A stretch of 64,000 bases of DNA, taken from contig CAWIGC010000035.1 of the NCBI GenBank assembly GCA_963835555.1, positions 1-64,000 of the forward strand, in the 5' to 3' direction. The DNA comes from Sulfopaludibacter sp963835555 (GTDB lineage: Bacteria; Acidobacteriota; Terriglobia; Bryobacterales; Bryobacteraceae). The position numbers were made by a program, and so were the translations under genes. Of this stretch, positions 25,827-34,034 are shown piece after piece. The notes below the pieces were generated by a model. The model searched no databases. It was not told the origin of the DNA and was given only the letters and a program-made list of their open reading frames with translations. Numbering within the stretch: position 1 is the stretch's first letter; each line of letters starts with the position of its first letter.

Positions 25827-26804
25827 TCAAGCCACCCGCTCCGCGGGGGGTGCCTGACTCTTGAATGCCGCTACGTGGATGTCATCGCGCGTGGAGGTGT
25901 CGATCTGCGCTTTAAGTCCACGTTTCTCAAGCTCCGCTTTCACCCCATCCGTGTCCCACGGAGCGATCCCGAAAGAGATGTGATCGATCCGCGGGCGGCG
26001 CGAGGGCGAAGCCGCAGTCCTGGCGAAATTCGGGTCGTTGGGGTTGCCCCCGCGGATGATGATGTCTCCGATCTCGCCGATCAGCAGCTCGTTCTGGCTG
26101 CCTTCGTCGTACGTCTCTTTCCACCCCAGAAGATTGCTATAGAAGGACGCGGTCTTTTTGTAGTCGGCCGCATTGAACGAGAAGTGGTCCAGCCAAACCG
26201 TCTTCCAGCCGGTCGTTCCGAACGGCAAGGGCGTTGTCAGTTTGGCAGTCGCCACCATCTTGCGGGCCTTCGCGAGGCCGCTCCGGTTCGCGATCTGCAG
26301 GTCGCCTCCATCGGGATCCTTCACATGGAAGCTCTCGAATCCTTTCCCGTCATTGTCCGCCACCGGGGTCAGCCCGCGCTTCTCCAGTTCGCTCCGCACC
26401 GTTGGCGCGTTCCAGGGCTCGATGACGAAGCAGAAGCTGACCACAATGGCCGACCGCCGTTCGGGCGCTTGTTTAAAGATGGCCGAGCCCCAGTCGCCAA
26501 TATCCAGGACAGCCTGCCTGCCATCATCGCCGCGCAGCGTCCATCCCATCAGCGCTACGTAGAATGCCGCCTCTTTCCGATAATCGGGCATTTCGAAGGC
26601 GATGTGATCCAGCGCCACGGTCTTCCAGCCAGTGGGAGCGAAAACCGGGCGAATCGCGGCCGTCGCCACTTCCTCGCTCAAGGGACACAATCGTGTACCG
26701 TACCCATCCCGGCACCGGCCCTGGCCGAATGCGGATGCGGCGAAAAGGGCCACCATGGCGCCGGCCCCCAGCATCCCCGGCAGATCTGGATACCGCATCC
26801 CCAC
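25827..26804 (-). CDS. Exported two-domain VOC (glyoxalase-fold) protein
   Basis: 325 aa with a GTG start (26804) or ATG six bases later. The signal peptide is GMLGAGAMVALFAASAFGQG. Two glyoxalase/bleomycin-resistance-type domains follow: TVALDHIAFEMPDYRKEAAF through GKGFESFHVKDPDGGDLQIA, then TVWLDHFSFNAADYKKTASF through RPRIDHISFGIAPWDTDGVK. Each starts with a possible metal-ligand His (LDH). The pattern is common in Acidobacteria as periplasmic VOC proteins of unknown substrate. It lies 12 bases downstream of the ROK kinase gene on the same strand, suggesting cotranscription. Confidence 0.8.
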   Translation of the reverse strand: MGMRYPDLPGMLGAGAMVALFAASAFGQGRCRDGYGTRLCPLSEEVATAAIRPVFAPTGWKTVALDHIAFEMPDYRKEAAFYVALMGWTLRGDDGRQAVLDIGDWGSAIFKQAPERRSAIVVSFCFVIEPWNAPTVRSELEKRGLTPVADNDGKGFESFHVKDPDGGDLQIANRSGLAKARKMVATAKLTTPLPFGTTGWKTVWLDHFSFNAADYKKTASFYSNLLGWKETYDEGSQNELLIGEIGDIIIRGGNPNDPNFARTAASPSRRPRIDHISFGIAPWDTDGVKAELEKRGLKAQIDTSTRDDIHVAAFKSQAPPAERVA

Positions 26805-26816
26805 ATCCTATCCCAG

Positions 26817-27833
26817 TTACAGCAGGCCGGACGCCCGGGCGTACTTCAGCGCTTCGATGGCGGCGCCGCGCGCTCCCGCCGTGTCCCCGTTCGGCATGAT
26901 GTGAATCGGGATGCCGCTCTGTTCGGCCCGCTGAGCGGGCATCGCGGCTCGCGTTTCCGCGAGGAACCAGCCCTGGAAATCGGCGCCGGTTTCAATGGCT
27001 CCGCCCCCGATGATCAGCACGTCCGGATCGAACGTATTCACCATTTCGTCGAAGAACAGCCCGAGCGCCTGGGCCTGCACGCGGAAGACGTCGCGGCACA
27101 GGGAATCGCCCTTTTCCGCCATCCCGCGCACCAGTTTGGCCGCCTTCACAATGTCCAGTTTCGCCAGTTCGTGTTCCGGATGACGCTGCAGAAAGTACGG
27201 CAGAAGCGTCCTGGTAATGGCGGTAAGGGAGCACAGCGATTCCAGGTCTCCCGTACGCCCGCAATTGCAGGCCGGATGGATGCCCTCGATACCGGGGATG
27301 CTCTGGTAGGGAATCAGTACGTGGCCCAGTTCTCCGCCGAAGCCCATCTTGCCCTTTACCACGTTGCCCTCGACAATCACTCCGCCACCCAGCCCTGTGC
27401 CGATCACCGCCGAGATCGACGTTTCCTGGCTCCTGGCGCCGAACAGAGTGAAGTGCCCCCACAGCGCTCCGGCGTTGCCATCGTTGAGATACGTGACCGG
27501 GCGAGCGAGTCGCGCCTCCAGCCCGGCGCGGATATCGAAACCGGCCCAATCGTCGTGCACGAAGTTCGTCGAACCGCGCGCGCTGAGCACGCCGGTCGAA
27601 CTCGCCGGGCCCGGCGTATCCAGGCCCACGGCGACGACTTCGCCCAAACCCACGCCGGCCCTATCGACGGCGACCGCGAGGCCCTCTTCGATTTGCCGGA
27701 GGCACACTCCCGGGCCTTCGGTCGAGCGCGCGGGATGCTCGCAAAGCCCTTCAATCAGAAACTGTTCCTGCCCGTTGACGATCGTGTAATTGATAGCGGT
27801 CCCGCCCAGGTCGACTCCGGCGACTACGTTCAT
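26817..27833 (-). CDS. ROK-family sugar kinase
   Basis: 338 aa. The phosphate-binding motif VAGVDLGGTAINYTIVNGQE, then DTPGPASSTGVLSARGSTNF, RPVTYLNDGNAGALWGHFTL with the catalytic Asp, VIGTGLGGGVIVEGNVVKGK and GELGHVLIPYQ are all in order. The zinc motif, normally CxCGxxGCxE, here reads HPACNCGRTGDLESLCS: the third Cys is replaced by Asp. No HTH domain is present, so it is a kinase, probably for glucose or a related hexose, and not a repressor. It is downstream of the Uma2 gene and upstream of the VOC gene, all on the minus strand. Confidence 0.85.
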   Translation of the reverse strand: MNVVAGVDLGGTAINYTIVNGQEQFLIEGLCEHPARSTEGPGVCLRQIEEGLAVAVDRAGVGLGEVVAVGLDTPGPASSTGVLSARGSTNFVHDDWAGFDIRAGLEARLARPVTYLNDGNAGALWGHFTLFGARSQETSISAVIGTGLGGGVIVEGNVVKGKMGFGGELGHVLIPYQSIPGIEGIHPACNCGRTGDLESLCSLTAITRTLLPYFLQRHPEHELAKLDIVKAAKLVRGMAEKGDSLCRDVFRVQAQALGLFFDEMVNTFDPDVLIIGGGAIETGADFQGWFLAETRAAMPAQRAEQSGIPIHIMPNGDTAGARGAAIEALKYARASGLL

Positions 27834-27896
27834 GGTGGAGGCTCCATTCGTGTGAGGATATGACTGAAATGCCAGCTTAGCAGGAGATGCCGGCGG

Positions 27897-28433
27897 TCAG
27901 CCGAAGATTTCGTCCACTGCCAGTTCGCCGCCATCGAAAGCGCTCAGGGGAAGGGAACTGCCCGTGTCATATAAACCGACAGAGCCTTCAGGGCGCATGA
28001 CCGAGACGGTGCGGTTGTCGGCGTCCACAATCCAAAATTCCCGCGCTCCATTTGCCAGGCAAAGCGCGGCCAGTTCTTGAAGCTGCTTCCGCGTGTTGGA
28101 AGGCGATTTCACTGCTCTGACCAGGTCGGGGGCGCCCATCAAATAACCGTCTGAGTCGCCCGCATCCCAACGGCTTTGGGAAATCACTGCCACATCTGCA
28201 GCGCGCACTTCAAACTCCGCAAGCGGGCAATACGGCAACTCGATGATGATTTCGCCGAACAATTTCAGTTTCAGTTCCAGCAGTCGGCTCAACCGCAACT
28301 GCATTTTGGTGTGCCGGATCTTCGGGCGCGTCAACGCCACCACCTCGCCATGATGGAGCTCATATGCGTATTCGCCGCCTTCCGGCAACTCCCGGAATTG
28401 CGCCACCGTAATCAGATTCGGAAGGGCAGCCAT
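27897..28433 (-). CDS. Uma2-family (DUF820) putative endonuclease
   Basis: 178 aa. LPEGGEYAYELHHGEVVALT, then FEVRAADVAVISQSRWDAGD and GAPDLVRAVKSPSNTRKQLQ followed by NGAREFWIVDADNRTVSVMR match the Uma2 restriction-endonuclease-like fold. The usual core (PDLVVEVLSP) here has Ala-Val-Lys in place of Glu-Val-Leu, so one acidic residue of the active site is changed. Such genes are plentiful in Acidobacteria and Cyanobacteria; the role is unknown. It is divergent from the cysteine desulfurase with a 43-base gap. Confidence 0.8.
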   Translation of the reverse strand: MAALPNLITVAQFRELPEGGEYAYELHHGEVVALTRPKIRHTKMQLRLSRLLELKLKLFGEIIIELPYCPLAEFEVRAADVAVISQSRWDAGDSDGYLMGAPDLVRAVKSPSNTRKQLQELAALCLANGAREFWIVDADNRTVSVMRPEGSVGLYDTGSSLPLSAFDGGELAVDEIFG

Positions 28434-28476
28434 ATGCCTCTCATTCTAACGCCGCCCGGTGCCCCACAATAGAATT

Positions 28477-29637
28477 ATGGTGTACCTGGACAACCACTCC
28501 ACCACCCCCGTGGACCCGCGCGTTCTGGAGGCCATGCTGCCCTATTTCGGCCCCAGGTTCGGTAATGCCGCCAGCCGCGGCCATCGTTTTGGATGGGAAG
28601 CTGAAAAGGCCGTGGACCTGGCGCGCCGCCGCATCGCCGAACTGGCCGGCGCGACCCCGCGGGAAATCATTTTCACCAGCGGCGCCACCGAATCCGACAA
28701 CCTGGCCATCAAAGGCGCCATGGAAGCCGGGCGCCGGAAGGGCAACCATATCGTAACCATGGCGACGGAGCACAAAGCCGTGCTCGATTCCGTGAAGCAC
28801 CTGGAGCGGCAGGGATGCCAGGTCACCATTCTGCCGCCGATGGCTGACGGCCTGCTGGACCTCGATGCGCTGCGTGCCGCGCTCCGCCCCGATACCGTCC
28901 TGGTCAGCGTGATGTATGCCAATAACGAAATCGGCACCGTCCAGCCGGTGGCACAGATCGGCGCAATCTGCCGCGAGAGGGGCGTCCTGTTTCACTGCGA
29001 CGCGGTGCAGGCATTCGGCAAGATACCGGTGGACGTGGATCGCGACCGGATCGATCTGATGTCGCTCAGCGCCCACAAGATGTACGGCCCCAAAGGAGTA
29101 GGAGCGCTGTACGTGCGGCGGCGCAATCCGCGGGCCCTTCTGGTGGCCCAAATCGATGGCGGCGGGCACGAATCGGGCATGCGCTCGGGTACCCTCAACG
29201 TCCCGGCGATCGTGGGTTTCGGTGAGGCTTGCTTCCTCTGCGCACGCGAGATGCAGGCCGAACAGGCGCGTATCTTTGACTCCCGCGAGCACCTGCGGGC
29301 GCGGCTGGAAGCGGGTCTGGACGGGGTGACGGTGAACGGAACCATGCAGCATCGCCTGCCCGGCAATCTGAACGTCACCTTCGACGGAGTGGATGCCGAG
29401 TCCTTGCTGATCGCACTGCCCGATCTGGCGCTATCCACGGGGGCCGCCTGCACTTCCGCCACCGTGGAGCCGAGCCACGTGCTTCAGGCCCTCGGCTTGG
29501 ACCGGCGGCAGGCTCAGTCGTCCGTCCGTTTCGGGCTGGGCCGCTTCAACACCCGCGAAGAGGTGGAGCAGGCGGCCGTCCAGGTCATCGAGGCGGTGCA
29601 GCGGATCCGTAAACTCGGCCTTACCGGCTGGGCATAG
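28477..29637 (+). CDS. iscS: Cysteine desulfurase (IscS/NifS family)
   Basis: 386 aa from ATG 28477 (MVYLDNHSTTPVDPRVLEAM). An upstream GTG at 28459 is less likely. The PLP-dependent aminotransferase fold includes TSGATESDNLAIKGAMEAGR, VMYANNEIGTVQPVAQIGAI and HCDAVQAFGKIPVDV. The PLP lysine is in LMSLSAHKMYGPKGVGALYV and the catalytic Cys in LALSTGAACTSATVEPSHVL. The enzyme takes sulfur from cysteine for Fe-S clusters and tRNA thiolation. No isc or suf partner genes are adjacent. The SH/CTSA loop is of the group II IscS type. Confidence 0.92.
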   Translation: MVYLDNHSTTPVDPRVLEAMLPYFGPRFGNAASRGHRFGWEAEKAVDLARRRIAELAGATPREIIFTSGATESDNLAIKGAMEAGRRKGNHIVTMATEHKAVLDSVKHLERQGCQVTILPPMADGLLDLDALRAALRPDTVLVSVMYANNEIGTVQPVAQIGAICRERGVLFHCDAVQAFGKIPVDVDRDRIDLMSLSAHKMYGPKGVGALYVRRRNPRALLVAQIDGGGHESGMRSGTLNVPAIVGFGEACFLCAREMQAEQARIFDSREHLRARLEAGLDGVTVNGTMQHRLPGNLNVTFDGVDAESLLIALPDLALSTGAACTSATVEPSHVLQALGLDRRQAQSSVRFGLGRFNTREEVEQAAVQVIEAVQRIRKLGLTGWA

Positions 29638-29685
29638 CCTCATGCTATACTTTTGAAGTCTACCTGTTAGAATCCAGGGAAATTT

Positions 29686-29880
29686 ATGCCTAAGCTCAAG
29701 ACACACAAAGGTGCGTCTAAGCGGTTCAAGAAGACTGGTACGGGCAAAGTGGTTCGCAGTCATGCCTTTGGCCGTCATATCCTGACCTCGAAACCGCACA
29801 AACGCAAAAAGAAATTGCATCAAAGCGTGGTGGCCGATCCGGCCGATCAGCCCGTTTTGAAGCGTATGCTCCCCTACTAG
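29686..29880 (+). CDS. rpmI: 50S ribosomal protein L35 (bL35)
   Basis: 64 aa: MPKLKTHKGASKRFKKTGTG and FGRHILTSKPHKRKKKLH are diagnostic of bL35. It is followed after 83 bases by rplT, the usual order. infC, which normally precedes, is not present; iscS ends 48 bases upstream. Confidence 0.97.
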   Translation: MPKLKTHKGASKRFKKTGTGKVVRSHAFGRHILTSKPHKRKKKLHQSVVADPADQPVLKRMLPY

Positions 29881-29963
29881 AGTAGGCGAGGGCAAATTGC
29901 GCGGACGGCGCTCGTCGCACGTGCCCGTTCCGCCAAGAATAGATACATTTAAGGAGATGAAAC

Positions 29964-30326
29964 GTGCCTAGAGTCAAAAGAGGTACCCACCGCCGGGCTA
30001 CCCGGAAAAAGACGCTAAAACTGGCGTCCGGTTATTTTCTCACCAAAAGTAAACTGAACCGTGCTGCCCAGGAGGCCGTGGAGCGCGGCCTCAAATTCGC
30101 TTATGTCGGGCGGAAGAACAAGAAGCGCGAATATCGTTCTTTGTGGATCGTTCGCATCAACGCCTCCTGCCGCGCCGCCGGCATGTCTTACAGTCAGTTT
30201 TTGCACGGGCTCAAGGCCGCTGGTCTGGATTTGAACCGCAAGGTACTGGCGGATGTGGCGCTTCACGATGAAGCTGCATTTGGCCAACTGGTAAGCACAG
30301 CCAAAACCGCCTTGGAGAAGGCATGA
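29964..30326 (+). CDS. rplT: 50S ribosomal protein L20 (bL20)
   Basis: 120 aa beginning MPRVKRGTHRRATRKKTLKL, with GYFLTKSKLNRAAQEAVERG, YVGRKNKKREYRSLWIVRIN and NASCRAAGMSYSQFLHGLKA, matching L20. The start is preceded by AAGGAGATG. The stop overlaps the next gene's ATG by four bases, so the ribosomal genes are coupled to the division genes downstream. Confidence 0.97.
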   Translation: MPRVKRGTHRRATRKKTLKLASGYFLTKSKLNRAAQEAVERGLKFAYVGRKNKKREYRSLWIVRINASCRAAGMSYSQFLHGLKAAGLDLNRKVLADVALHDEAAFGQLVSTAKTALEKA

Positions 30327-30565
30327 CTCCCGCAGATCACGAAACTGATTCCCTGAGCAGTTTGGAAGATCGCATCCAGCGAGCCATTCAACTTGTGTCG
30401 CAGTTGCGGCGCGAGAAGGAAGCCGCCGCGGAAGAAGCCGCTGAAGCCAAGGCTGAAGCGGCTCGCCTCGCGGATGAGGTGAAGGCGCTGCAAGCCGAGC
30501 GCAAACAGGTGCGCAGCCGGATCGAAAAGCTGCTGGGGCAGATCGACCAGCTCAGCACTTCGTAG
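30323..30565 (+). CDS. ZapB-like coiled-coil division protein
   Basis: 80 aa, almost wholly coiled coil (LEDRIQRAIQLVSQLRREKE, AAEEAAEAKAEAARLADEVK, LQAERKQVRSRIEKLLGQID). It overlaps rplT by four bases and is followed 26 bases later by zapA. Size, heptad pattern and position next to zapA suggest a ZapB-like partner that links ZapA-FtsZ bundles; sequence alone does not prove it. Confidence 0.7.
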   Translation: MTPADHETDSLSSLEDRIQRAIQLVSQLRREKEAAAEEAAEAKAEAARLADEVKALQAERKQVRSRIEKLLGQIDQLSTS

Positions 30566-30591
30566 GCCGCCGCCCATTGGGGAGAGCCGGA

Positions 30592-30903
30592 ATGGACACC
30601 AGCAATCCTGAAAAACAGGCCGTTCGCGTTACCATTCTAAGCCGTCCCTATACCCTGCGCACCTCCGGCGACCCGAAGGAAGTCGAAGCGGTGGCGGCGA
30701 GCGTGGATGAGTTGATGCTGAACATCGCCTCCCGCGCTCCCAACGCGGACTCCACCCACATTGCCGTCCTGGCCTGCCTGCACCTTGCCGACCGTCTGCA
30801 GACCCTGGAGCGCGATCTTTCGCAACTCAAGGAGCGCGTGGATCGGAAGAGCGGTGAATTCGCCGGTATGCTGGAGCAACTGCTGGCCTCCGGAGAACGT
30901 TGA
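30592..30903 (+). CDS. zapA: Cell division protein ZapA
   Basis: 103 aa from ATG 30592, preceded by GGGGAGAG. VRVTILSRPYTLRTSGDPKE and VEAVAASVDELMLNIASRAP match the ZapA N-terminal fold, followed by STHIAVLACLHLADRLQTLE and a coiled coil. ZapA cross-links FtsZ filaments at the division ring. In many bacteria zapA follows rplT and pheT; here pheST are missing and a DUF1684 gene follows with a TGATG overlap. Confidence 0.85.
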   Translation: MDTSNPEKQAVRVTILSRPYTLRTSGDPKEVEAVAASVDELMLNIASRAPNADSTHIAVLACLHLADRLQTLERDLSQLKERVDRKSGEFAGMLEQLLASGER

Positions 30904-31715
30904 TGCGGCTGGCGGTATTTGTTATTGCAATGGCACTTTCCGCGGCATCCACTTATCAATCTGAAATCGCCCAGTGGCGTCAGCAGCGCATAGCCGCTCT
31001 CAAGGCGGACGGAGGTTGGCTTTCGGTCGCCGGCCTGTTCTGGCTGAAAGAAGGCCCCAATACACTGGGCACCGGCGGAGCCAATGATATCGTTCTGCCG
31101 GCCGGTCCCGCCACGTTCGGCGTCCTCGAACTGCGCCAGAGACATGTACGCGTCACGCGAGGGGCTCCCGGCCGCGAACTCAAACCCGATTCCGACGATG
31201 TGTTGAAAATCGACCGCCTGAGCCTCTTCGCGATCCAGCGCGGCGGACGTTTCGGCATCCGGCTGAAGGATCCCGACAGCGAGTACCGCCGGAAGTTTCA
31301 TGGGCTGGAGTATTTTCCGGCGAATGAATCGTACCGTATTGCCGCCCGTTTCGTAGCGGAGCCGAAAAGGATCCCGATCCTCAACGTCCTGGGCCAGACC
31401 GAAGAGTCGGAATCTCCCGGGTACGCGGTCTTCCACCTCGCAGGCCAGGAACTCAAGCTCTATCCCATTCTGGAAGAACCCGGCGCCAAAGAGCTTTTCT
31501 ATATTTTCAAAGATCAAACCAGCGGCAAAGAAACCTATGGCGCGGGCCGTTTCTTTTATTCGGAGATGCCCCGCGACGGTAAGGTGATTCTGGACTTCAA
31601 TAAAGCCTATAACCCGCCCTGCTCCTTTACTCCGTACGCCACGTGCCCTCTACCTCCGCCGGAAAATCGATTGCCGGTACGAGTGGAAGCGGGCGAAAAG
31701 AAATACGATCATTAG
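30903..31715 (+). CDS. DUF1684 family exported protein
   Basis: 270 aa from ATG 30903, overlapping the zapA stop. The signal peptide is LAVFVIAMALSAAST. Family motifs are EIAQWRQQRIAALKADGGWL, SVAGLFWLKEGPNTLG, GAGRFFYSEMPRDGKVILDF and NKAYNPPCSFTPYATCPLPP near the C-terminus. DUF1684 proteins are widespread and uncharacterised; the conserved Cys pair near the end may bind metal or form a disulfide. Its last 89 bases overlap the convergent HD-GYP gene, which is unusually long for an overlap. Confidence 0.8.
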   Translation: MRLAVFVIAMALSAASTYQSEIAQWRQQRIAALKADGGWLSVAGLFWLKEGPNTLGTGGANDIVLPAGPATFGVLELRQRHVRVTRGAPGRELKPDSDDVLKIDRLSLFAIQRGGRFGIRLKDPDSEYRRKFHGLEYFPANESYRIAARFVAEPKRIPILNVLGQTEESESPGYAVFHLAGQELKLYPILEEPGAKELFYIFKDQTSGKETYGAGRFFYSEMPRDGKVILDFNKAYNPPCSFTPYATCPLPPPENRLPVRVEAGEKKYDH

Positions 31716-32418
31716 GCTGTTTGCCGCGGCCAGCCGCCAAAAAATGCCGCAAGTGGGCAAGCGACTCGTCCATTGCCGCCTCATTTCCATCGGAAGCATC
31801 CACGATGACCCCTTCGTGAACCCGAAGGAACGCCTTCACAATCAGGGGATCCCGCCAACCGCGGTCGGTTTCCAGTCGCAGAATCTCCAACGCTTTTTCG
31901 GCTGAAAAGGCCTCCTTGTAGGGCCGTGGATTAGTAAGCGCATCGTAGATATCGGCCACTTGCAGTACGCGCGCCAGCAACGGAATTTCTTCCCCGCGCA
32001 AACCGTCGGGATATCCCGACCCGTCCCATCGTTCGTGATGGTTCCGAATCAACGGCAGGACCGGCGCCAAAGACCTCAGATGACGGCAAATCTCTTCTCC
32101 GCGAGCCGGATGGCTCCGCATTATGGTCCATTCCTGAGCCGTAAGCCTCCCGGGCTTCAGGAGGATCGAATCCGGGATACCGATTTTGCCGATATCGTGC
32201 AGATAGCCGCCCCGGTATAAGTCCTGCAGGCTCGCACTATCCAACCCCAACGCCATGCCCAGCGTTACCCCCAGGTAGGCCAGTCGCTCGCAATGACCGG
32301 CGACATGCCCGTCCCGCTGGTCCATAGCCGCCACCAGGCCAATTAGAGTTTGGGTGGTTTCATCCAGGGCCAGCACGCCCGGGCTACGTGGCAAAACCGT
32401 CTGCTGCTCTCGTTCCAT
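31627..32418 (-). CDS. HD-GYP domain phosphodiesterase
   Basis: 263 aa. The full HD-GYP signature is present: HVAGHCERLAYLGVTLGMAL, YRGGYLHDIGKIGIPDSILL (HD), EWTIMRSHPARGEEICRHL, IRNHHERWDGSGYPDGLRGE (HHE...GYP) and RVLQVADIYDALTNPRPYKE. These enzymes hydrolyse cyclic di-GMP. There is no receiver or sensor domain; the short N-terminus is soluble. The C-terminal ~30 residues overlap the DUF1684 gene on the other strand. Confidence 0.9.
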   Translation of the reverse strand: MEREQQTVLPRSPGVLALDETTQTLIGLVAAMDQRDGHVAGHCERLAYLGVTLGMALGLDSASLQDLYRGGYLHDIGKIGIPDSILLKPGRLTAQEWTIMRSHPARGEEICRHLRSLAPVLPLIRNHHERWDGSGYPDGLRGEEIPLLARVLQVADIYDALTNPRPYKEAFSAEKALEILRLETDRGWRDPLIVKAFLRVHEGVIVDASDGNEAAMDESLAHLRHFLAAGRGKQPNDRISFRPLPLVPAIDFPAEVEGTWRTE

Positions 32419-32486
32419 GTGCTGCTATTTCTATCGGCGGTTTGCCGAAACGGGATAGTGTATCGCGACGAATTTGTTATCGATTC

Positions 32487-33962
32487 TCAATGGCGGACCA
32501 CAGTCACCGAGCGCCAGCCGGAATTGCCCGCGGCGTCATAGGCCCGAATGGTGACCGTATTTGTCCCAACCAGCAGGGGAACGGTGGCAGACCATGCCGA
32601 AGTTCCGGATGCCGTGCCCGAGCCGCCCGTTGACGTCGTCCATTTCACCGCCGTAACGCCCACGTTGTCTTTGGCCGTGCCGCTAACGGCAATCGAGGCG
32701 TTGGTAGTGGAAACAATGGTATAAGACGGCGTTCCGATCGCCAGCGTGGGCGCCACCCTGTCTTGCGGTGGCGGGGGCGTCGATGGCGGCGCCGGTGGCG
32801 GGGGGTCGGGCGGTTGCTGGGGCGGGTCCGAAGACCCGGTCTGTGCCCCCCTGGTGCCGTAGAGCGTCTGAATTCCGGCGATATCGTCGTTCGTCAAGCC
32901 AGCCGACAGTCTGTAATACGGATACATCACCGCGCCCGGCGCGTCCGAATGAGCCAGCCCCAGCGCGTGTCCGATCTCGTGCAGCGCCACCGAAAACAGA
33001 TCGATGTTCATTCCCACGCCCCAGGTTTGCGCATCGTTGAAATGCATGTCCCCGGCGATGGGCTCGGGATTCGGCGGAGCCGGGTAGAACGTATGGGCCA
33101 ACGAGGTGATGGAAGTAAAGGGGTACGAGTCACCGTGCGCTCCATTGGCGAAGAGAATCTCGATGGTGCGCCCGGTTCCGGTCAGTTGTCCCGGAGTGAA
33201 GGTGACATTGGTATAACGCGCCCATTCGGAAAATGCCCGCTCCACCTGGCTTCGCGCCACGTTGGAATCCAGCTTCTGCGTCATCGTGTTGAAGATGTAC
33301 TGCAGCGCGACGTTCCCCTGGGCATCGCGCAGCCAGCCGGTATCCGCCAGGGCATAATCAGCCACCGGGCCTGCCTCGGTGATAGGGCCGGCGCATCCGG
33401 CGAGCCGCTTCCTGGTCAGCAGCTCCGGATCGGCTCGCATGATGTACGCGACTTCTTCGTGGCCCGCCAGTGCGCGCAAGGCGGAGTGGTCTCCCGTCAC
33501 CAGCAGATGCCAGGGAATCAGCCCGTCGGTCTCGTGCACCAGAAATCCGTGTTGCCGCGCAATGCCGCGGGCCACGCGCGAACCCACACCACGGTGGAAC
33601 TCCACCAGAAACACACCGGAATTTTCGTCGTTCAGTCCCTTGCTGAGCTTATCGGAAGCATCCAGGGGACCGGCCCATTCGACGTCCAGACCGCTAAGGT
33701 CCGCTATTGGCGGCGTCTCCAGCAGGAGCGACGAATCCGGCACATAACTGATGATGCGGAAGCCCCTTCGCGCCAGTTCCGCCCGCAATCGCGCGCCGGG
33801 ACGCTCCCGGAACTGCACCAGGCAATACTTTTCACCCGGCGGAATCTCCCTCCGCCGGCTAACCCGAGCGCCGTCGATCGTGCGCGACTTCAGGCGGATC
33901 AGATCGCCCGCCCACGCTCCTTGGCTGAGCAGGATCAGGTAGATTGCGTATTTGAGAGACAT
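32487..33962 (-). CDS. Secreted matrixin-type metalloprotease with Ig-like C-terminus
   Basis: 491 aa from MSLKYAIYLILLSQGAWAGD, a signal peptide; a longer frame to 34022 is less likely. The ~190-residue pro-region has an FRIISYVPDSSLLLETPP-like inhibitor fold. The matrixin domain carries the zinc motif SVALHEIGHALGLAHSDAPG and Met-turn AVMYPYYRL. A Pro-rich linker (DPPQQPPDPPPPAPPS) leads to an Ig-like domain with SYTIVSTTNASIAVSGTAKD and NTVTIRAYDAAGNSGWRSV. It probably degrades extracellular protein. Confidence 0.88.
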   Translation of the reverse strand: MSLKYAIYLILLSQGAWAGDLIRLKSRTIDGARVSRRREIPPGEKYCLVQFRERPGARLRAELARRGFRIISYVPDSSLLLETPPIADLSGLDVEWAGPLDASDKLSKGLNDENSGVFLVEFHRGVGSRVARGIARQHGFLVHETDGLIPWHLLVTGDHSALRALAGHEEVAYIMRADPELLTRKRLAGCAGPITEAGPVADYALADTGWLRDAQGNVALQYIFNTMTQKLDSNVARSQVERAFSEWARYTNVTFTPGQLTGTGRTIEILFANGAHGDSYPFTSITSLAHTFYPAPPNPEPIAGDMHFNDAQTWGVGMNIDLFSVALHEIGHALGLAHSDAPGAVMYPYYRLSAGLTNDDIAGIQTLYGTRGAQTGSSDPPQQPPDPPPPAPPSTPPPPQDRVAPTLAIGTPSYTIVSTTNASIAVSGTAKDNVGVTAVKWTTSTGGSGTASGTSAWSATVPLLVGTNTVTIRAYDAAGNSGWRSVTVVRH

Positions 33963-34034
33963 TCGGGTTCTCAAATATCTTTTCGAACAAAATGAGAAGT
34001 TCTTGAAGCGGCGGGCACTCAATCATTGACCACT

